Shown here one piece after another: positions 1 to 8,830 of a DNA stretch of 64,000 bases (the stretch's first letter is position 1; the number at the start of each line of letters is the position of its first letter). The DNA is from Terriglobia bacterium (GTDB taxonomy: Bacteria > Acidobacteriota > Terriglobia > Acidiferrales > UBA7541): NCBI GenBank assembly GCA_020072785.1, contig JAIQGG010000002.1, positions 1,426,001-1,490,000 of the forward strand. Reading direction: 5' to 3'. The translations under genes and the position numbers were made by a program. Under the pieces are notes generated by a model. It was not told where the DNA came from and did no database searches. It saw nothing but the letters and a program-made list of their open reading frames with translations.

Positions 1-264
1 GATTGCTTTCTGCGCTGCCAGATAAGCGTAAGCCCCCTTCGCAGCGCAGACAACTTTCCTCACGGGCACCGTTGCCTATCAGCCACGGGGGCTGGTTCGC
101 GCCGGTCCACCGCAACACGCTGCGAGCCAGCACGGGCGTGGTCTCCGCTCCCGGCTTTTTGCTCGTGCAAGATGTAATCGAAAACCGTACACTATCGTCC
201 TGGAATTGACAGACAGCGTGGAAGGCCGGCGGGCCTATCCAGGAAGCGGCGAGGATACGGAGAC
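1..264. other. left-edge non-coding stretch
   Basis: No convincing gene here. A 68-codon frame at 3-209 (+) has no recognisable domain and no usable ribosome site, so it is not called. The stretch presumably carries the promoter and leader of the cytochrome c gene that starts at 265; I cannot place a good -35/-10 pair. Confidence 0.5.
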
Positions 265-798
265 ATGTTCAAAACCCTGGTGGGTATTGTGCTGGGAGTT
301 CTGCTGGTCGCAGCGGGAGTGGGATTTTACTTCGCTACCGGGCGCGCGCCCGTGGCCGTGACCGACCCGCCGATGCCCTTCGAAAAGAAGCTGGCGAACA
401 TTGCGCTGCACGCCTACATCGAAAAACAGAAGCCGCAGGAGCCGGCCGTGCCCGCCGATGAAAAGAACTATCTGGCGGGTGCGCAGGTTTACAAGCAGAA
501 CTGCGCGGTCTGCCACGGCTTGCCCGGACAGCCGAAAACGGCTATCGCTGAAGGGATGTATCCGTCGCCGCCGCAGTTGTTTCGCGGCATGGGCGTGACG
601 GACGATCCGGCCTTTGAGACCTACATCAAGGCCCGCAACGGCATCCGTATGACGGGCATGCCAGGATTCAAGAGCCACCTGACCGATATTCAGTTGTGGC
701 AGGTCAGCTTGCTGCTGGCCAACGCGGACAAGATTCCTGCTGCGGTCAAATCGGCCCTAGAGCCCGAAGCCGCGCCGCAGAAGCCCGCCGCGCAGTAA
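265..798 (+). CDS. membrane-anchored class I cytochrome c
   Basis: Small electron-carrier protein of 177 aa. Residues 5-25 form one hydrophobic segment, either an uncleaved anchor or a signal peptide, followed by a proline-rich linker to about residue 65. The haem-binding site CAVCH is at residues 80-84, with C80 and C83 for thioether links and H84 as axial ligand. The sixth ligand is probably M129 or M132 in RMTGMPGF. The haem domain should lie on the periplasmic side. The C-terminus is Ala/Pro-rich and looks disordered. It stands alone on +, facing the minus-strand methyltransferase, so no redox partner can be named. Family assignment is secure; the specific pathway is unknown. Confidence 0.88.
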   Translation: MFKTLVGIVLGVLLVAAGVGFYFATGRAPVAVTDPPMPFEKKLANIALHAYIEKQKPQEPAVPADEKNYLAGAQVYKQNCAVCHGLPGQPKTAIAEGMYPSPPQLFRGMGVTDDPAFETYIKARNGIRMTGMPGFKSHLTDIQLWQVSLLLANADKIPAAVKSALEPEAAPQKPAAQ

Positions 799-860
799 GC
801 GCGGTCCACCCCCAGGGGAGCCTGGCTGCGCCACGCCTCCCTGAATCCCGCGTCGGCGCT

Positions 861-1595
861 TTAGCGCACCGCCAGCACTTCCGCGGCCAGCACCAGCGGA
901 TGTTTGGTCCGTGCATTGCGCATCTGGCGAAGAATCCTCGCCTGCGCGAAGTTCGCCGCCAGAAATTCCGCGAGGAAAGCGCCGCCTTCCTTGGCTCCGG
1001 CGATTCAGGCAAACCAGTTGCTTTCGCTGGCGCACACTTCGGCGGGCAAAGGCTCGGAGAGGACCAGTTCCGCAGCATAGAGGGCCCCGCCGGGACGCAG
1101 CACGCGCGCCAGTTCACGGAAGATGGCCTCTCGCGCCGGATTCAAGTTGAAGATGCCGTTGACCAGCGCCACGTCGATGGAAGCGTCCCGGAGCGGCAGG
1201 TTCTCCGCCGCCGCCTCGCAGAACAGAACCCGGGAGAGCCCGGCTTCCTCCGCGGCCCGCCGCGCCAGGCTCAGCATCGAACGGCTGAAATCCACACCGA
1301 TTACTCTTCCCGTTGGTCCCGCGCGCCGGGCGGCCACCAGAGCGTCCAACCCCGCCCCGCATCCCACATCCAGAACCGCCGCGCCCTCCGGTATCTCGGC
1401 GCGCACGGAAACATTGGAAACCCCGGTAAACGCCTCGACCACAACCCCTGGCAGTCCCGCCAGTAACTCCTGCGGGTAACCCACGCTTTCCGCGAACGCG
1501 CGGCCCACCGGAAACGCATGCTTCCCCAGCGGATTCTCAGCCGCGACGGAATACGCCTTCCGCACGGCATCCCGAATATCTTCCGAATTTCTCAA
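861..1595 (-). CDS. ArsM-like SAM methyltransferase, probable selenoprotein (in-frame UGA = Sec)
   Basis: Read to the first stop (1005-1007, TGA) this is a 196-aa class I SAM-dependent methyltransferase related to arsenite methyltransferases: motif I VLDVGCGAG at 74-82, an acidic loop VDFSRSM near 101-107, and LRPGG at 166-170. The TGA interrupts NWFA-stop-IAGA, exactly where ArsM-type relatives carry a conserved Cys in a C-x-x-G-A motif. Reading TGA as selenocysteine (residue 197) continues the same frame for 47 more sense codons to TAA at 861-863, giving 244 aa. The added tail (…RNARTKHPLVLAAEVLAVR) looks like the usual end of this family. A hairpin 14-32 nt past the UGA fits a bacterial SECIS. 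The alternative is a nonsense mutation or a sequencing error. The substrate (arsenite or another metalloid) is inferred from family only. Confidence 0.72.
973..991 (-). promoter_or_regulatory. candidate SECIS hairpin after the UGA codon
   Basis: On the coding strand, 13 nt after the UGA at 1005-1007, AGGAA pairs with UUCCU around the 9-nt loop GGCGGCGCU. The loop opens with two G residues, about 18 nt from the UGA, matching the general bacterial SECIS rule of a short stem-loop with G at the loop start. A GC-richer hairpin (CGCC/GGCG plus GCC/GGC with loop AAGGAA) competes in the same bases, so the structure is tentative. Confidence 0.45.
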
Positions 1596-1761
1596 TTCCC
1601 TGTGCCCTCGCTGCCCATCCTCGGCAGCCTCTTAGTTCCGCATCGAGCGTGGCCGCAGATCCCAAGCGCTCAAAGTCCTCTGCACTCCACACGGGCAGAA
1701 AAACAGAGGCATCCCCGGAGGTTCTGCAAGCCGCTCTTCCCTGCCGCCGTGCGCGATGCGC

Positions 1762-2727
1762 TCAGCCGTGCAGGTCGAAGAACTGGCCCATCTTGCGGAA
1801 TTTGTCGTAGCGCTTACGGACCAGGTCCGCGGGCCCAAGCCCGCTCAATAGGGCCAGCTGCCGCTCCAGCACGGTGTCCAGAAACTGCGCCGCCGCTTCG
1901 TGGTCGGTATGCGCGCCGCCTTCGGGTTCGGGCACGATCTCGTCCACAATGCCCATCTCTTTCAGGTCCTTCGCGGTGATTTTCAGCGCCTCGGCCGCGA
2001 TCTCCGCCTTGCTGGAATCGCGCCACATGATGGCCGCGCAGCCCTCCGGCGAAATCACGGAATAGAACCCGTTCTCCAGAATGTTCACGCGATCGCCCAC
2101 GGCGATGGCCAGGGCGCCGCCGGAACCGCCCTCGCCGGTCACGGTCACCAGAATGGGCACGGGCAGCCGCGCCATCTCCCGCAGGTTGCGCGCAATGGCT
2201 TCCGCCTGGCCGCGCTCTTCGGCGTCAATCCCCGGCGAGGCCCCCTGCGTATCCACGAAGCAGAAAACCGGGCGCTGAAACTTGGCGGCCAGTTGCATGA
2301 CCCGCAGCGCCTTGCGGTAACCCTCGGGCTTGGGCTGGCCGAAGTTGTGCAGCACGCGCTGCTTGGTGTCGCGGCCCTTCTGGTGGCCGACGACCGCGAT
2401 GGCCCGCCCGTGATACTTGGCGAAGCCCGCCACGATAGCCTTGTCGTCGCCATACGCGCGGTCGCCATGCAACTCCGTAAACTCCGTGAACAGCAGCCGG
2501 ATAAAATCCTGCGTGTAGGGACGCTGCGGGTGCCGGGCGAGTTGCGCGCGCTGCCACGGCCCCAGGTGCGAATAGAACTCATTCTTCAGTTCGGAGACTT
2601 CGCGCTTCAGGCGCTCGATCTCCGTGTCGCCCGCGCTGTTGGGCGCCAGGCGGCGCAGCTCTTCGACATCCTTTTCGAGCCGTTCGATCTCTTTTTCCCG
2701 TTCGCTCTGCGGCTTCGCTGGTTCCAA
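1762..2727 (-). CDS. accA: acetyl-CoA carboxylase carboxyltransferase, alpha subunit
   Basis: Transfers CO2 from carboxybiotin to acetyl-CoA to form malonyl-CoA, the committed step of fatty acid synthesis, with AccD (not in the window). The TTG start at 2727 gives 321 aa, close to the usual ~320, and has GAGG 7 nt upstream; a GTG at 2814 inside dnaE would add an unlikely basic leader. A short coiled coil spans about residues 8-50. Family motifs follow: HGDRAYGDD (87-95), GQAEAIARN (173-181), the oxyanion loop [10 protein letters not shown] (198-207) and SVISPEGCA (223-231). It starts 38 bp after the dnaE stop, an accA/dnaE neighbourhood seen in many bacteria. Confidence 0.95.
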   Translation of the reverse strand: MEPAKPQSEREKEIERLEKDVEELRRLAPNSAGDTEIERLKREVSELKNEFYSHLGPWQRAQLARHPQRPYTQDFIRLLFTEFTELHGDRAYGDDKAIVAGFAKYHGRAIAVVGHQKGRDTKQRVLHNFGQPKPEGYRKALRVMQLAAKFQRPVFCFVDTQGASPGIDAEERGQAEAIARNLREMARLPVPILVTVTGEGGSGGALAIAVGDRVNILENGFYSVISPEGCAAIMWRDSSKAEIAAEALKITAKDLKEMGIVDEIVPEPEGGAHTDHEAAAQFLDTVLERQLALLSGLGPADLVRKRYDKFRKMGQFFDLHG

Positions 2728-2765
2728 CGTCGTGCCTCGCTTCCCTTCTGGTGTGCCCTGTCCCC

Positions 2766-5700
2766 TCACGCCGCGGCGCTTCCACTCACAAGCTCGATGG
2801 CGTCCGCGCCGCACAGTTCGCTGACCGCCTCAAGCAGTTCCTGCGCCGGGCGGACGCGTTGCGGCACCTGCAGGGTGGCCACGGAGCCGTCCGGCGAGCG
2901 CAGCTCAAAGACGACCACACAGGAGCCCGGGTTGCTCGCGAACAACTGCTGCAGGCTTTCGAGCGACCTTTCGCTCAGCTGCGCCAGGTCCAGCCGCAGG
3001 CGCATCTGCGCCGGCTGGCGCTCCCCCAGCCCGGCCAGCGGCCGAGCCTCCAGCAGCGAAAGCCGCGTCCCGGCCTCTTCTACCTGCACGCGGGCCTTCA
3101 ACAGCAGCGGCGTCCCGGCCTTCAGCACGGTTTCCAGGCGCGCAAAGCTTTCCGGAAACACCAGCAACTCCTGGACGCCGGTCATGTCCTGCAGGGTGAA
3201 GATACCCCACCGCTGCCCTTTTTTCGAGCGCATCGGGCGCGTGCCCACGATCAACCCCGCCACGGTAATCTCCGCGCGATTGCGATGCTGCTCGACCGCT
3301 TCCAGCGGCACGACTTTCAGTTCCTGCAGCCGCGCGGCGTATTTTTCCAGCGGGTGGCCAGAAACGTAGAAGCCCAGCATCGCGTACTCGCTGGCCAGCC
3401 GCTCCTCTTCGCTCCACAGCGGGGCGTCGCGCAGTTCCAGCGGCGCAGCAGCCGGCGCCGCCGCGCCCCCGAAGAGGCCGTGTTGCCCGGATTCGCGCAG
3501 CCGCGCGGCACGCTGGAGCGCGCTGAGCGCATCGTCCACGGAAGCCAGGAGTTGCTCCCGCGGCCCCAGCGAATCCATGGCCCCGGACTTGATGAGGCTC
3601 TCGAAGACGCGCTTGTTCAAGACGCGCGAATCGATGCGTTCGCAGAAATCGTAAAGACTGCGAAACGCGCCCTGCCGGATCACCGTGTCGCGGATGGCGC
3701 GCGCGCTGTTCTCCCCGACGTTCTTGATGGCCGCCAGGCCGAAGCGCACAGCCTCGCCCACGGGAGTGAAGTACAGATCGCTCTCGTTGATGTCCGGGGG
3801 CAGCACGGTGATGCCCATGCCACGCGCTTCGTTGATGTACTTCACCACCTTTTCGGTGTTCCCGGTTTCCGAGGTCAGCAGCGCGGCCATGAACTCGACC
3901 GGGTAGTGCGTCTTGAGATAGGCGATCTGGTAGGCCAGCAGGGCGTAGGCGCAGGAGTGCGATTTATTGAAACCGTAGCCCGCGAATTCGGCCATCAAAT
4001 CAAATATGCGCTCGGCTTTTTTCTCCGGGATCTTGTTGGCGCGGCAACCGCCCATGAACTTTGCCCGTTGCGCCGCCATCTCTTCTTTTTTCTTCTTGCC
4101 CATGGCCCGGCGCAGGATGTCCGCTTCGCCGAGCGAGAAGCCGGCAAGGCGGTTGGCGATCTGCATCACCTGTTCCTGGTACAGGATGACGCCGTAGGTC
4201 TCCTCGAGGATCTCCTTGAGCTGCGGCAGCTCGAAGGTCACGCGCGTCTTCCCCTGCTTGCGGTTGATGAAGTCGTCGATCATGCCGCCCTGGATGGGGC
4301 CGGGACGGTAGAGGGCGTTCAGCGCCGTCAGGTCCTCGATGCGCGCGGGCTGGTAACGGCGCAGAATGTCGCGCATGCCGTGGGATTCGAACTGGAAGAT
4401 GGCCGTGGTTTCCCCGCGCGCGAAGAGCTTGTAGGTGTCCGCGTCATCCAGAACCAGCGCGTCGATGTCCAGCTGGACGCCCCGGTTCTGCTCCACCATG
4501 CGCACCGCGTCGTGCAGCACGGTGAGCGTGGTCAGTCCGAGGAAATCCATCTTCAGCAGGCCGACGCGCTCGAGCGCGTTCATGTCGTACTGCGTGGTGA
4601 TTTCGTCGCGGTTCGTCTTGTAGACGGGGACGATGTCGGTGAGCGGCCGCGGAGAGATGACCACGCCGGCGGCGTGTGTGGAAGCATGCCGCGAGAGGCC
4701 CTCGAGGCGCTGCGCCACCGCCATCAGCTCCTTCATGCGCTCGTCGCTCTCGACCGCCGAGCGCAACTGCGCGGATTGCTCCAGTGCGCTCTCCAGCGTG
4801 ATCTTCAGCTCGTTGGGCACCAGCTTAGCCACGCGGTCCACGTCTCCGTAAGGGATGTCCATGGCCCGCCCGACGTCCTTGATCGCGGCCTTGGCGGCCA
4901 TGGTCCCGAAGGTGATGATCTGCGCCACGTTCTCCCGCCCGTACTTCCGCGTGACGTAATCGATCACCTCTCCGCGCCGCCGCATGCAGAAGTCTATGTC
5001 GATATCCGGCATGGAGACGCGCTCAGGATTCAGGAAGCGCTCGAACAGCAAATCGTACTGCAGCGGGTCCACGTCCGTAATGCGCAGCGCGTAGCTCACC
5101 AGGCTCCCGGCCGCCGAGCCGCGCCCCGGGCCCACGGGCACCTCCTGGCCCCGCGCGTAGTGGATGAAGTCCCAGACGATCAGGAAGTAGCCTGCAAACT
5201 TCATCTTCTTGATCATCTCGATTTCGCTGGTCAGCCGCCGCTCATATTCCTCGAGGGGGTGGCGCAGCGCGCCCTGCTTGGAAATCTTCTCGAGCGCCGG
5301 AACGCGCGCGGCAAAGCCCTGGCGTACGACCTTTTCGAAATAGCTGTCCGGGGTGTCGCTCGCGGGCACCTGAAAGGCCGGAAACGGATCGGCGATCTTT
5401 GCGATTTTGACATTGCAGCGCTCGGCCACGTCCAGTGTGCGGCTCAGCGCCTCGGGCAGCTCGGCGAAGACGCGGGCCATCTCTTCCGCCGTCTTGTAAT
5501 AGAACTGGTCGGTGGCGAACTTCATGCGGTGCGCATCGCTCATGGTCTTGCCCGTCTGAATGCACAGCAGGACCTCCTGCGCGTGCGCATCGTCGTGATG
5601 CAGGTAGTGGCAATCGTTGGTGGCGATCAGCGGAATGCCGGAATCCTTGGAGAGCCGCAGCAGGTCGCGGTTGACGCTCGTTTCCACCTCCAGGCCCTGG

Positions 5701-6278
5701 TCTTGAATCTCCAGGAAGAAATTGCCCTTGCCGAAAATCTCCTGCAGGCGGTGGGCGTTGGCCAGCCCTTCCTTGTAGCGCTCCTCCATCACCGCTTCGG
5801 TTACCGCGCCGCGCAGGCAGGCGGAGAGTGCGATGAGTCCGCGGCTATGCTTGGCGAGCAGTTCGTAGTCGATGCGCGGCTTGTAGTAGAAACCCTCGAG
5901 GAAGCCAGCGGAAACCAGCTGGATCAGGTTTTGGTAGCCCTCGTTCGATTCACACAGCAGCAGCAGGTGATTGCTGCCGCGCATCCCGGGTTCGGCCTCG
6001 CCACGGGTCTGCGCATCCCCCGAACTGTTCTTCTCGCCGCGCTCATGCCGGCTGCCCTTCGCTACATAGACCTCGCAGCCGATGATCGGTTTCACGCCGT
6101 GCTTGCCCGCTTCGTTGTAAAAATTGGCGGCGGCGAAGAGATTCCCGTGATCCGTAACGGCCACCGCGGGCACGGAACGCTTCGCTGTTTCCTCCAGCAA
6201 CTCGGAGATCTGGCAAGCGCCGTCGAGCAGGCTGAAATCCGTGTGCACGTGAAGATGGACGAACTGCGGTTGACCCAT
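2766..6278 (-). CDS. dnaE: DNA polymerase III alpha subunit (DnaE type)
   Basis: Replicative polymerase, 1170 aa from the ATG at 6278, which places the PHP motif [13 protein letters not shown] at residues 8-20 as in other DnaE proteins; longer frames upstream only add basic filler. The PHP domain (residues 1 to ~280) keeps HLHVHTD, so it may retain metal binding. The palm domain has the catalytic acidic motif PDIDIDF near residues 422-430. A helix-hairpin-helix ([16 protein letters not shown]) lies near 845-860 and an OB fold near 1005-1080, followed by a tau-binding-like C-terminus. There is no separate 3'-5' exonuclease domain of PolC type. A perfect DnaA-box sequence lies 46 bp upstream of the start. 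Confidence 0.97.
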   Translation of the reverse strand: MGQPQFVHLHVHTDFSLLDGACQISELLEETAKRSVPAVAVTDHGNLFAAANFYNEAGKHGVKPIIGCEVYVAKGSRHERGEKNSSGDAQTRGEAEPGMRGSNHLLLLCESNEGYQNLIQLVSAGFLEGFYYKPRIDYELLAKHSRGLIALSACLRGAVTEAVMEERYKEGLANAHRLQEIFGKGNFFLEIQDQGLEVETSVNRDLLRLSKDSGIPLIATNDCHYLHHDDAHAQEVLLCIQTGKTMSDAHRMKFATDQFYYKTAEEMARVFAELPEALSRTLDVAERCNVKIAKIADPFPAFQVPASDTPDSYFEKVVRQGFAARVPALEKISKQGALRHPLEEYERRLTSEIEMIKKMKFAGYFLIVWDFIHYARGQEVPVGPGRGSAAGSLVSYALRITDVDPLQYDLLFERFLNPERVSMPDIDIDFCMRRRGEVIDYVTRKYGRENVAQIITFGTMAAKAAIKDVGRAMDIPYGDVDRVAKLVPNELKITLESALEQSAQLRSAVESDERMKELMAVAQRLEGLSRHASTHAAGVVISPRPLTDIVPVYKTNRDEITTQYDMNALERVGLLKMDFLGLTTLTVLHDAVRMVEQNRGVQLDIDALVLDDADTYKLFARGETTAIFQFESHGMRDILRRYQPARIEDLTALNALYRPGPIQGGMIDDFINRKQGKTRVTFELPQLKEILEETYGVILYQEQVMQIANRLAGFSLGEADILRRAMGKKKKEEMAAQRAKFMGGCRANKIPEKKAERIFDLMAEFAGYGFNKSHSCAYALLAYQIAYLKTHYPVEFMAALLTSETGNTEKVVKYINEARGMGITVLPPDINESDLYFTPVGEAVRFGLAAIKNVGENSARAIRDTVIRQGAFRSLYDFCERIDSRVLNKRVFESLIKSGAMDSLGPREQLLASVDDALSALQRAARLRESGQHGLFGGAAAPAAAPLELRDAPLWSEEERLASEYAMLGFYVSGHPLEKYAARLQELKVVPLEAVEQHRNRAEITVAGLIVGTRPMRSKKGQRWGIFTLQDMTGVQELLVFPESFARLETVLKAGTPLLLKARVQVEEAGTRLSLLEARPLAGLGERQPAQMRLRLDLAQLSERSLESLQQLFASNPGSCVVVFELRSPDGSVATLQVPQRVRPAQELLEAVSELCGADAIELVSGSAAA

Positions 6279-6323
6279 AGCTTTCGATTCTAAATCGCTC
6301 CTCCCTGTTTTGCGACCCCGCGC

Positions 6324-6332
6324 TGTGGATAA
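6324..6332 (-). promoter_or_regulatory. single DnaA-box sequence upstream of dnaE
   Basis: TTATCCACA on the minus strand (TGTGGATAA on +) matches the consensus DnaA box exactly. It lies between the nucleotidyltransferase stop and the dnaE start. It could let DnaA tune dnaE expression, but one isolated 9-mer also occurs by chance. Confidence 0.3.
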
Positions 6333-6360
6333 CGGGCGCGCTCCGCGGCCGCAGATTTCC

Positions 6361-7842
6361 TTACTTGTGCCCGCTGTGCTTTTTCGCCGGCTTTGGCTTT
6401 TTCGCTGTTGCGGGCGCCTTCTTCCCTGCCGTCTTTCCGGCCGGCTTGGCCGGCGGCGTCGCAGCCTTCGCATGGGATTTCAACGCCGGCACCGGCGCAT
6501 GGCTTTTTACCAGAGCCTTGCCCATTTTCTTTCTCTTCTCTTCCTTTTTCGGCGCTTCCTTGATGCCCGAAAGCTTGCGCAGCACCTTGACGCGATCCTC
6601 CGGCGTCTTGCCGCGGCCGGTCAGCTGCAGGGCGAAGAACTGCTCGATGACGGCATCAAATTTGGGGCCGCGCGGCATGCCGATGGCCTCAAGTTCCGCC
6701 ACCGCCGAAGGAAGCGCGGCGCGCAGCGGCCGCCACTTCTGCAGATACGCGCGAATCTTGGAGAGCGCCTTGGAGTTCGAGGACTCGGCCATCAGATAGG
6801 CGATCTGCTCGAGGGGAACCTTTTCGAGAAAGTGGTAGGCGTCCACCGGGGCGTGGCACTTGCGCCCCGCTAATTCCTTCTGTACGCGCCGAGCCGTGCC
6901 TTCGAGCCCCAGCGAGGCCGTGACTTCTGTCTGCCGGAAGCCCACCTTGGCCAGCAGCGCGTGCTGCTCGCGCGATCTCAGCCGTCCCAGAATCGCCAGG
7001 AGCATGGGGTTGGCCAGCCGCGGACGCAGCCCAGCGTTGAAGAGATCCTCACGGACCCGGGAGAGGCGCGCAATGGCCTCGTAATCGGGATGGCGTTTCG
7101 CCAGATGGGGATGGATGGCTTCGAGGATTCCGTGCGTTTCCCAGGTTTTCAGGACGGATGTGGGTCGTTCCTCGCGGGCGACGGCTCGCAGTTCCTCGCC
7201 GGCGTCCTCCGGAGTGATGGAGTGGTGCAGATCGCGTTCCAGCGCCAGGGCGAACCACTCCTGCGTGCGCTGCTCAAGTTTGAAACCCATGCGCGCCGCA
7301 TAGCGCAACGCGCGCAGCAGGCGCACCGGCTGGTTGGTGAAAGAGTGGATAGTCAGGGCCCGAATCTCGCCGCGCTCGATGTCCGAGAGTCCGTTCGCCG
7401 GGTCCAGCAAAAGCCCGCGCGAAGCCGGATTCAGAGAGATGGCGATGGCGTTGAGGGAAAAGTCGCGGCGGCGCAGGTCCTCCATGATCGTGGACCAACG
7501 ATATTCCGGACGCGTGCCGGGGCGCACGTAATAGTCGTCGCGCGCCGCGGAGAGGCTCCCCTCGCAGTCGCCGGAGAAGAGCAGTTCGACGTGGCGCATC
7601 CGCTCGTCTTCGTGAACAATCTGGGCGCCTCCCTTCTCCAGCTCCCGCGCCATCTTCAGCGGATTGCCCTCGACCGTAAAGTCGAGATCCCGGAGCGTCG
7701 CCCCGGTGATCAGATCGCGTACCGTGCCGCCCGTCAGGTAAACGTTGCAGCCTAAAGCGGCGGCCAGCTCCTGCACGCGCAGCATTGCCGCGCGCTGCTC
7801 CGGCAAGAGCCGGCTTTCCAGCAAGAACATGTAATCGGGCAT
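6361..7842 (-). CDS. CCA tRNA nucleotidyltransferase / poly(A) polymerase family, with histone-like tail
   Basis: Class II nucleotidyltransferase that adds or repairs the tRNA 3' CCA end, or adds poly(A). The ATG at 7842 (GAGGAG 4 nt upstream) gives 493 aa. The catalytic head has GGTVRD at 38-43 with metal-binding D52 and D54 in LRDLDF. RRDFSLNA (125-132) and RLLRALRYAARMGF (174-187) are typical nucleotide-template and neck motifs. An all-helical body follows. The last 64 residues (430-493) are an unusual Lys/Ala/Pro-rich, low-complexity tail, probably a non-specific nucleic-acid binding extension. CCA-adding and poly(A)-adding members cannot be separated from sequence alone here. Confidence 0.88.
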   Translation of the reverse strand: MPDYMFLLESRLLPEQRAAMLRVQELAAALGCNVYLTGGTVRDLITGATLRDLDFTVEGNPLKMARELEKGGAQIVHEDERMRHVELLFSGDCEGSLSAARDDYYVRPGTRPEYRWSTIMEDLRRRDFSLNAIAISLNPASRGLLLDPANGLSDIERGEIRALTIHSFTNQPVRLLRALRYAARMGFKLEQRTQEWFALALERDLHHSITPEDAGEELRAVAREERPTSVLKTWETHGILEAIHPHLAKRHPDYEAIARLSRVREDLFNAGLRPRLANPMLLAILGRLRSREQHALLAKVGFRQTEVTASLGLEGTARRVQKELAGRKCHAPVDAYHFLEKVPLEQIAYLMAESSNSKALSKIRAYLQKWRPLRAALPSAVAELEAIGMPRGPKFDAVIEQFFALQLTGRGKTPEDRVKVLRKLSGIKEAPKKEEKRKKMGKALVKSHAPVPALKSHAKAATPPAKPAGKTAGKKAPATAKKPKPAKKHSGHK

Positions 7843-7924
7843 TGCTCTCCTCGCCTCCGGGGTCTCCGGCACAGCGCTGCCGTGCCCCCAATCAATCTCC
7901 CCAGGGTCCGTGCTTCGCGCCCCT

Positions 7925-8830
7925 CTAGGCGCGCGGATGGTGCGCCTTGTAAATTTGCTTCAGGCGCTCTTCGACCACGTGCGTATAGATCTGCGTCGTC
8001 GAGATATCGGCATGTCCCAGCATGAGCTGCACCGAGCGTAGATCGGCGCCGCGCTCCAGTAGATGCGTGGCGAAACTGTGCCGCAGCATGTGCGGCGTCA
8101 GCGGAACACGCAGGCCCGCACGCCGTCCGTAAGCCGAAAGAATTTTCCACACGCCCACGCGGCTGAGCTTCCCGCCGCGCCGGTTCACGAAGAGCGGCGC
8201 AGGGCCCCCGACCGGCCGATTTTTCCGCAGCAGCAGCGGCCGGGCTTCGCGCAGGTACCGGTCCACCATGGCCAGCGCCTTCTTCCCCACCGGCACGATG
8301 CGCTCCTTGTCTCCCTTGCCGATGCAGCGCACGCAGCCCACCCTGGCGTCGAGGTCCAGGATACGCAGCCCGATCAGCTCGGAAACGCGCAGCCCCGTGG
8401 AGTAAAGCACCTCGAGCATGGCGCGGTCGCGCAATCCCAGGGGGGTTCTGGCGTCTGGCTGTTCGAGCAGGCGCTCGACCTCCTCCAGACGCAAATAGCC
8501 TGGCAGCGAGCGCCGGATTTTCGGCGATTCGAGGTTCGCGGAGGGATCCGTGGCAATGTAATCCTGGGACTGCGCGAAGCGGAAGAAATTCCGCAACGTC
8601 ACCAGGTGGCGCGCCACGGTGCGGCTCTCCAGCTTTAGGCGGTACAGCCCGGCTAGGAAATCGACCAGATCGTCGCGTCCGGCCTGTTCCAGCGTCAGCT
8701 TGCGCTTCAGCGCAAACTCCTGAAACTTCAGCAGGTCGCGGCGGTAGGCCGACACGGTGTTCGCCGAGAGGCCCTTTTCGACCCGCACGTGCGTGAGAAA
8801 CGCCGAAATAGCCGCGCTGAGTTCCATCAC
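7925..8830 (-). CDS. xerD: tyrosine recombinase XerD/XerC
   Basis: Site-specific recombinase of 301 aa that resolves chromosome dimers at dif with FtsK and a partner Xer. The N-terminal SAM-like core-binding domain spans residues 1-90. The catalytic set is complete: R148 (STGLRVSELIG), K172 (GKGDKER), H247 and R250 (HMLRH), H273 (LGHADISTTQ) and nucleophile Y282 (IYTHV). The length and lack of extra domains fit XerD/XerC rather than a phage integrase, and no attachment sites or mobile genes flank it. Its start overlaps the murJ stop by 4 nt, so translation is probably coupled. XerC versus XerD is not certain. Confidence 0.9.
   Translation of the reverse strand: MMELSAAISAFLTHVRVEKGLSANTVSAYRRDLLKFQEFALKRKLTLEQAGRDDLVDFLAGLYRLKLESRTVARHLVTLRNFFRFAQSQDYIATDPSANLESPKIRRSLPGYLRLEEVERLLEQPDARTPLGLRDRAMLEVLYSTGLRVSELIGLRILDLDARVGCVRCIGKGDKERIVPVGKKALAMVDRYLREARPLLLRKNRPVGGPAPLFVNRRGGKLSRVGVWKILSAYGRRAGLRVPLTPHMLRHSFATHLLERGADLRSVQLMLGHADISTTQIYTHVVEERLKQIYKAHHPRA

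Noticed and set aside
3-209. 68-codon frame at the left edge
   Set aside because: No Shine-Dalgarno, no recognisable features.
2751-6293. 1180-codon open frame antisense to dnaE
   Set aside because: Product of high GC and biased codons; no domain, and the opposite strand encodes a complete DnaE.
6324-6332. Replication origin at the DnaA box
   Set aside because: One isolated box without AT-rich region or cluster; listed only as a possible regulatory site.
7925-8830. Phage or transposon integrase
   Set aside because: Full XerD/C architecture, coupled to murJ, no flanking attachment sites or mobile genes.
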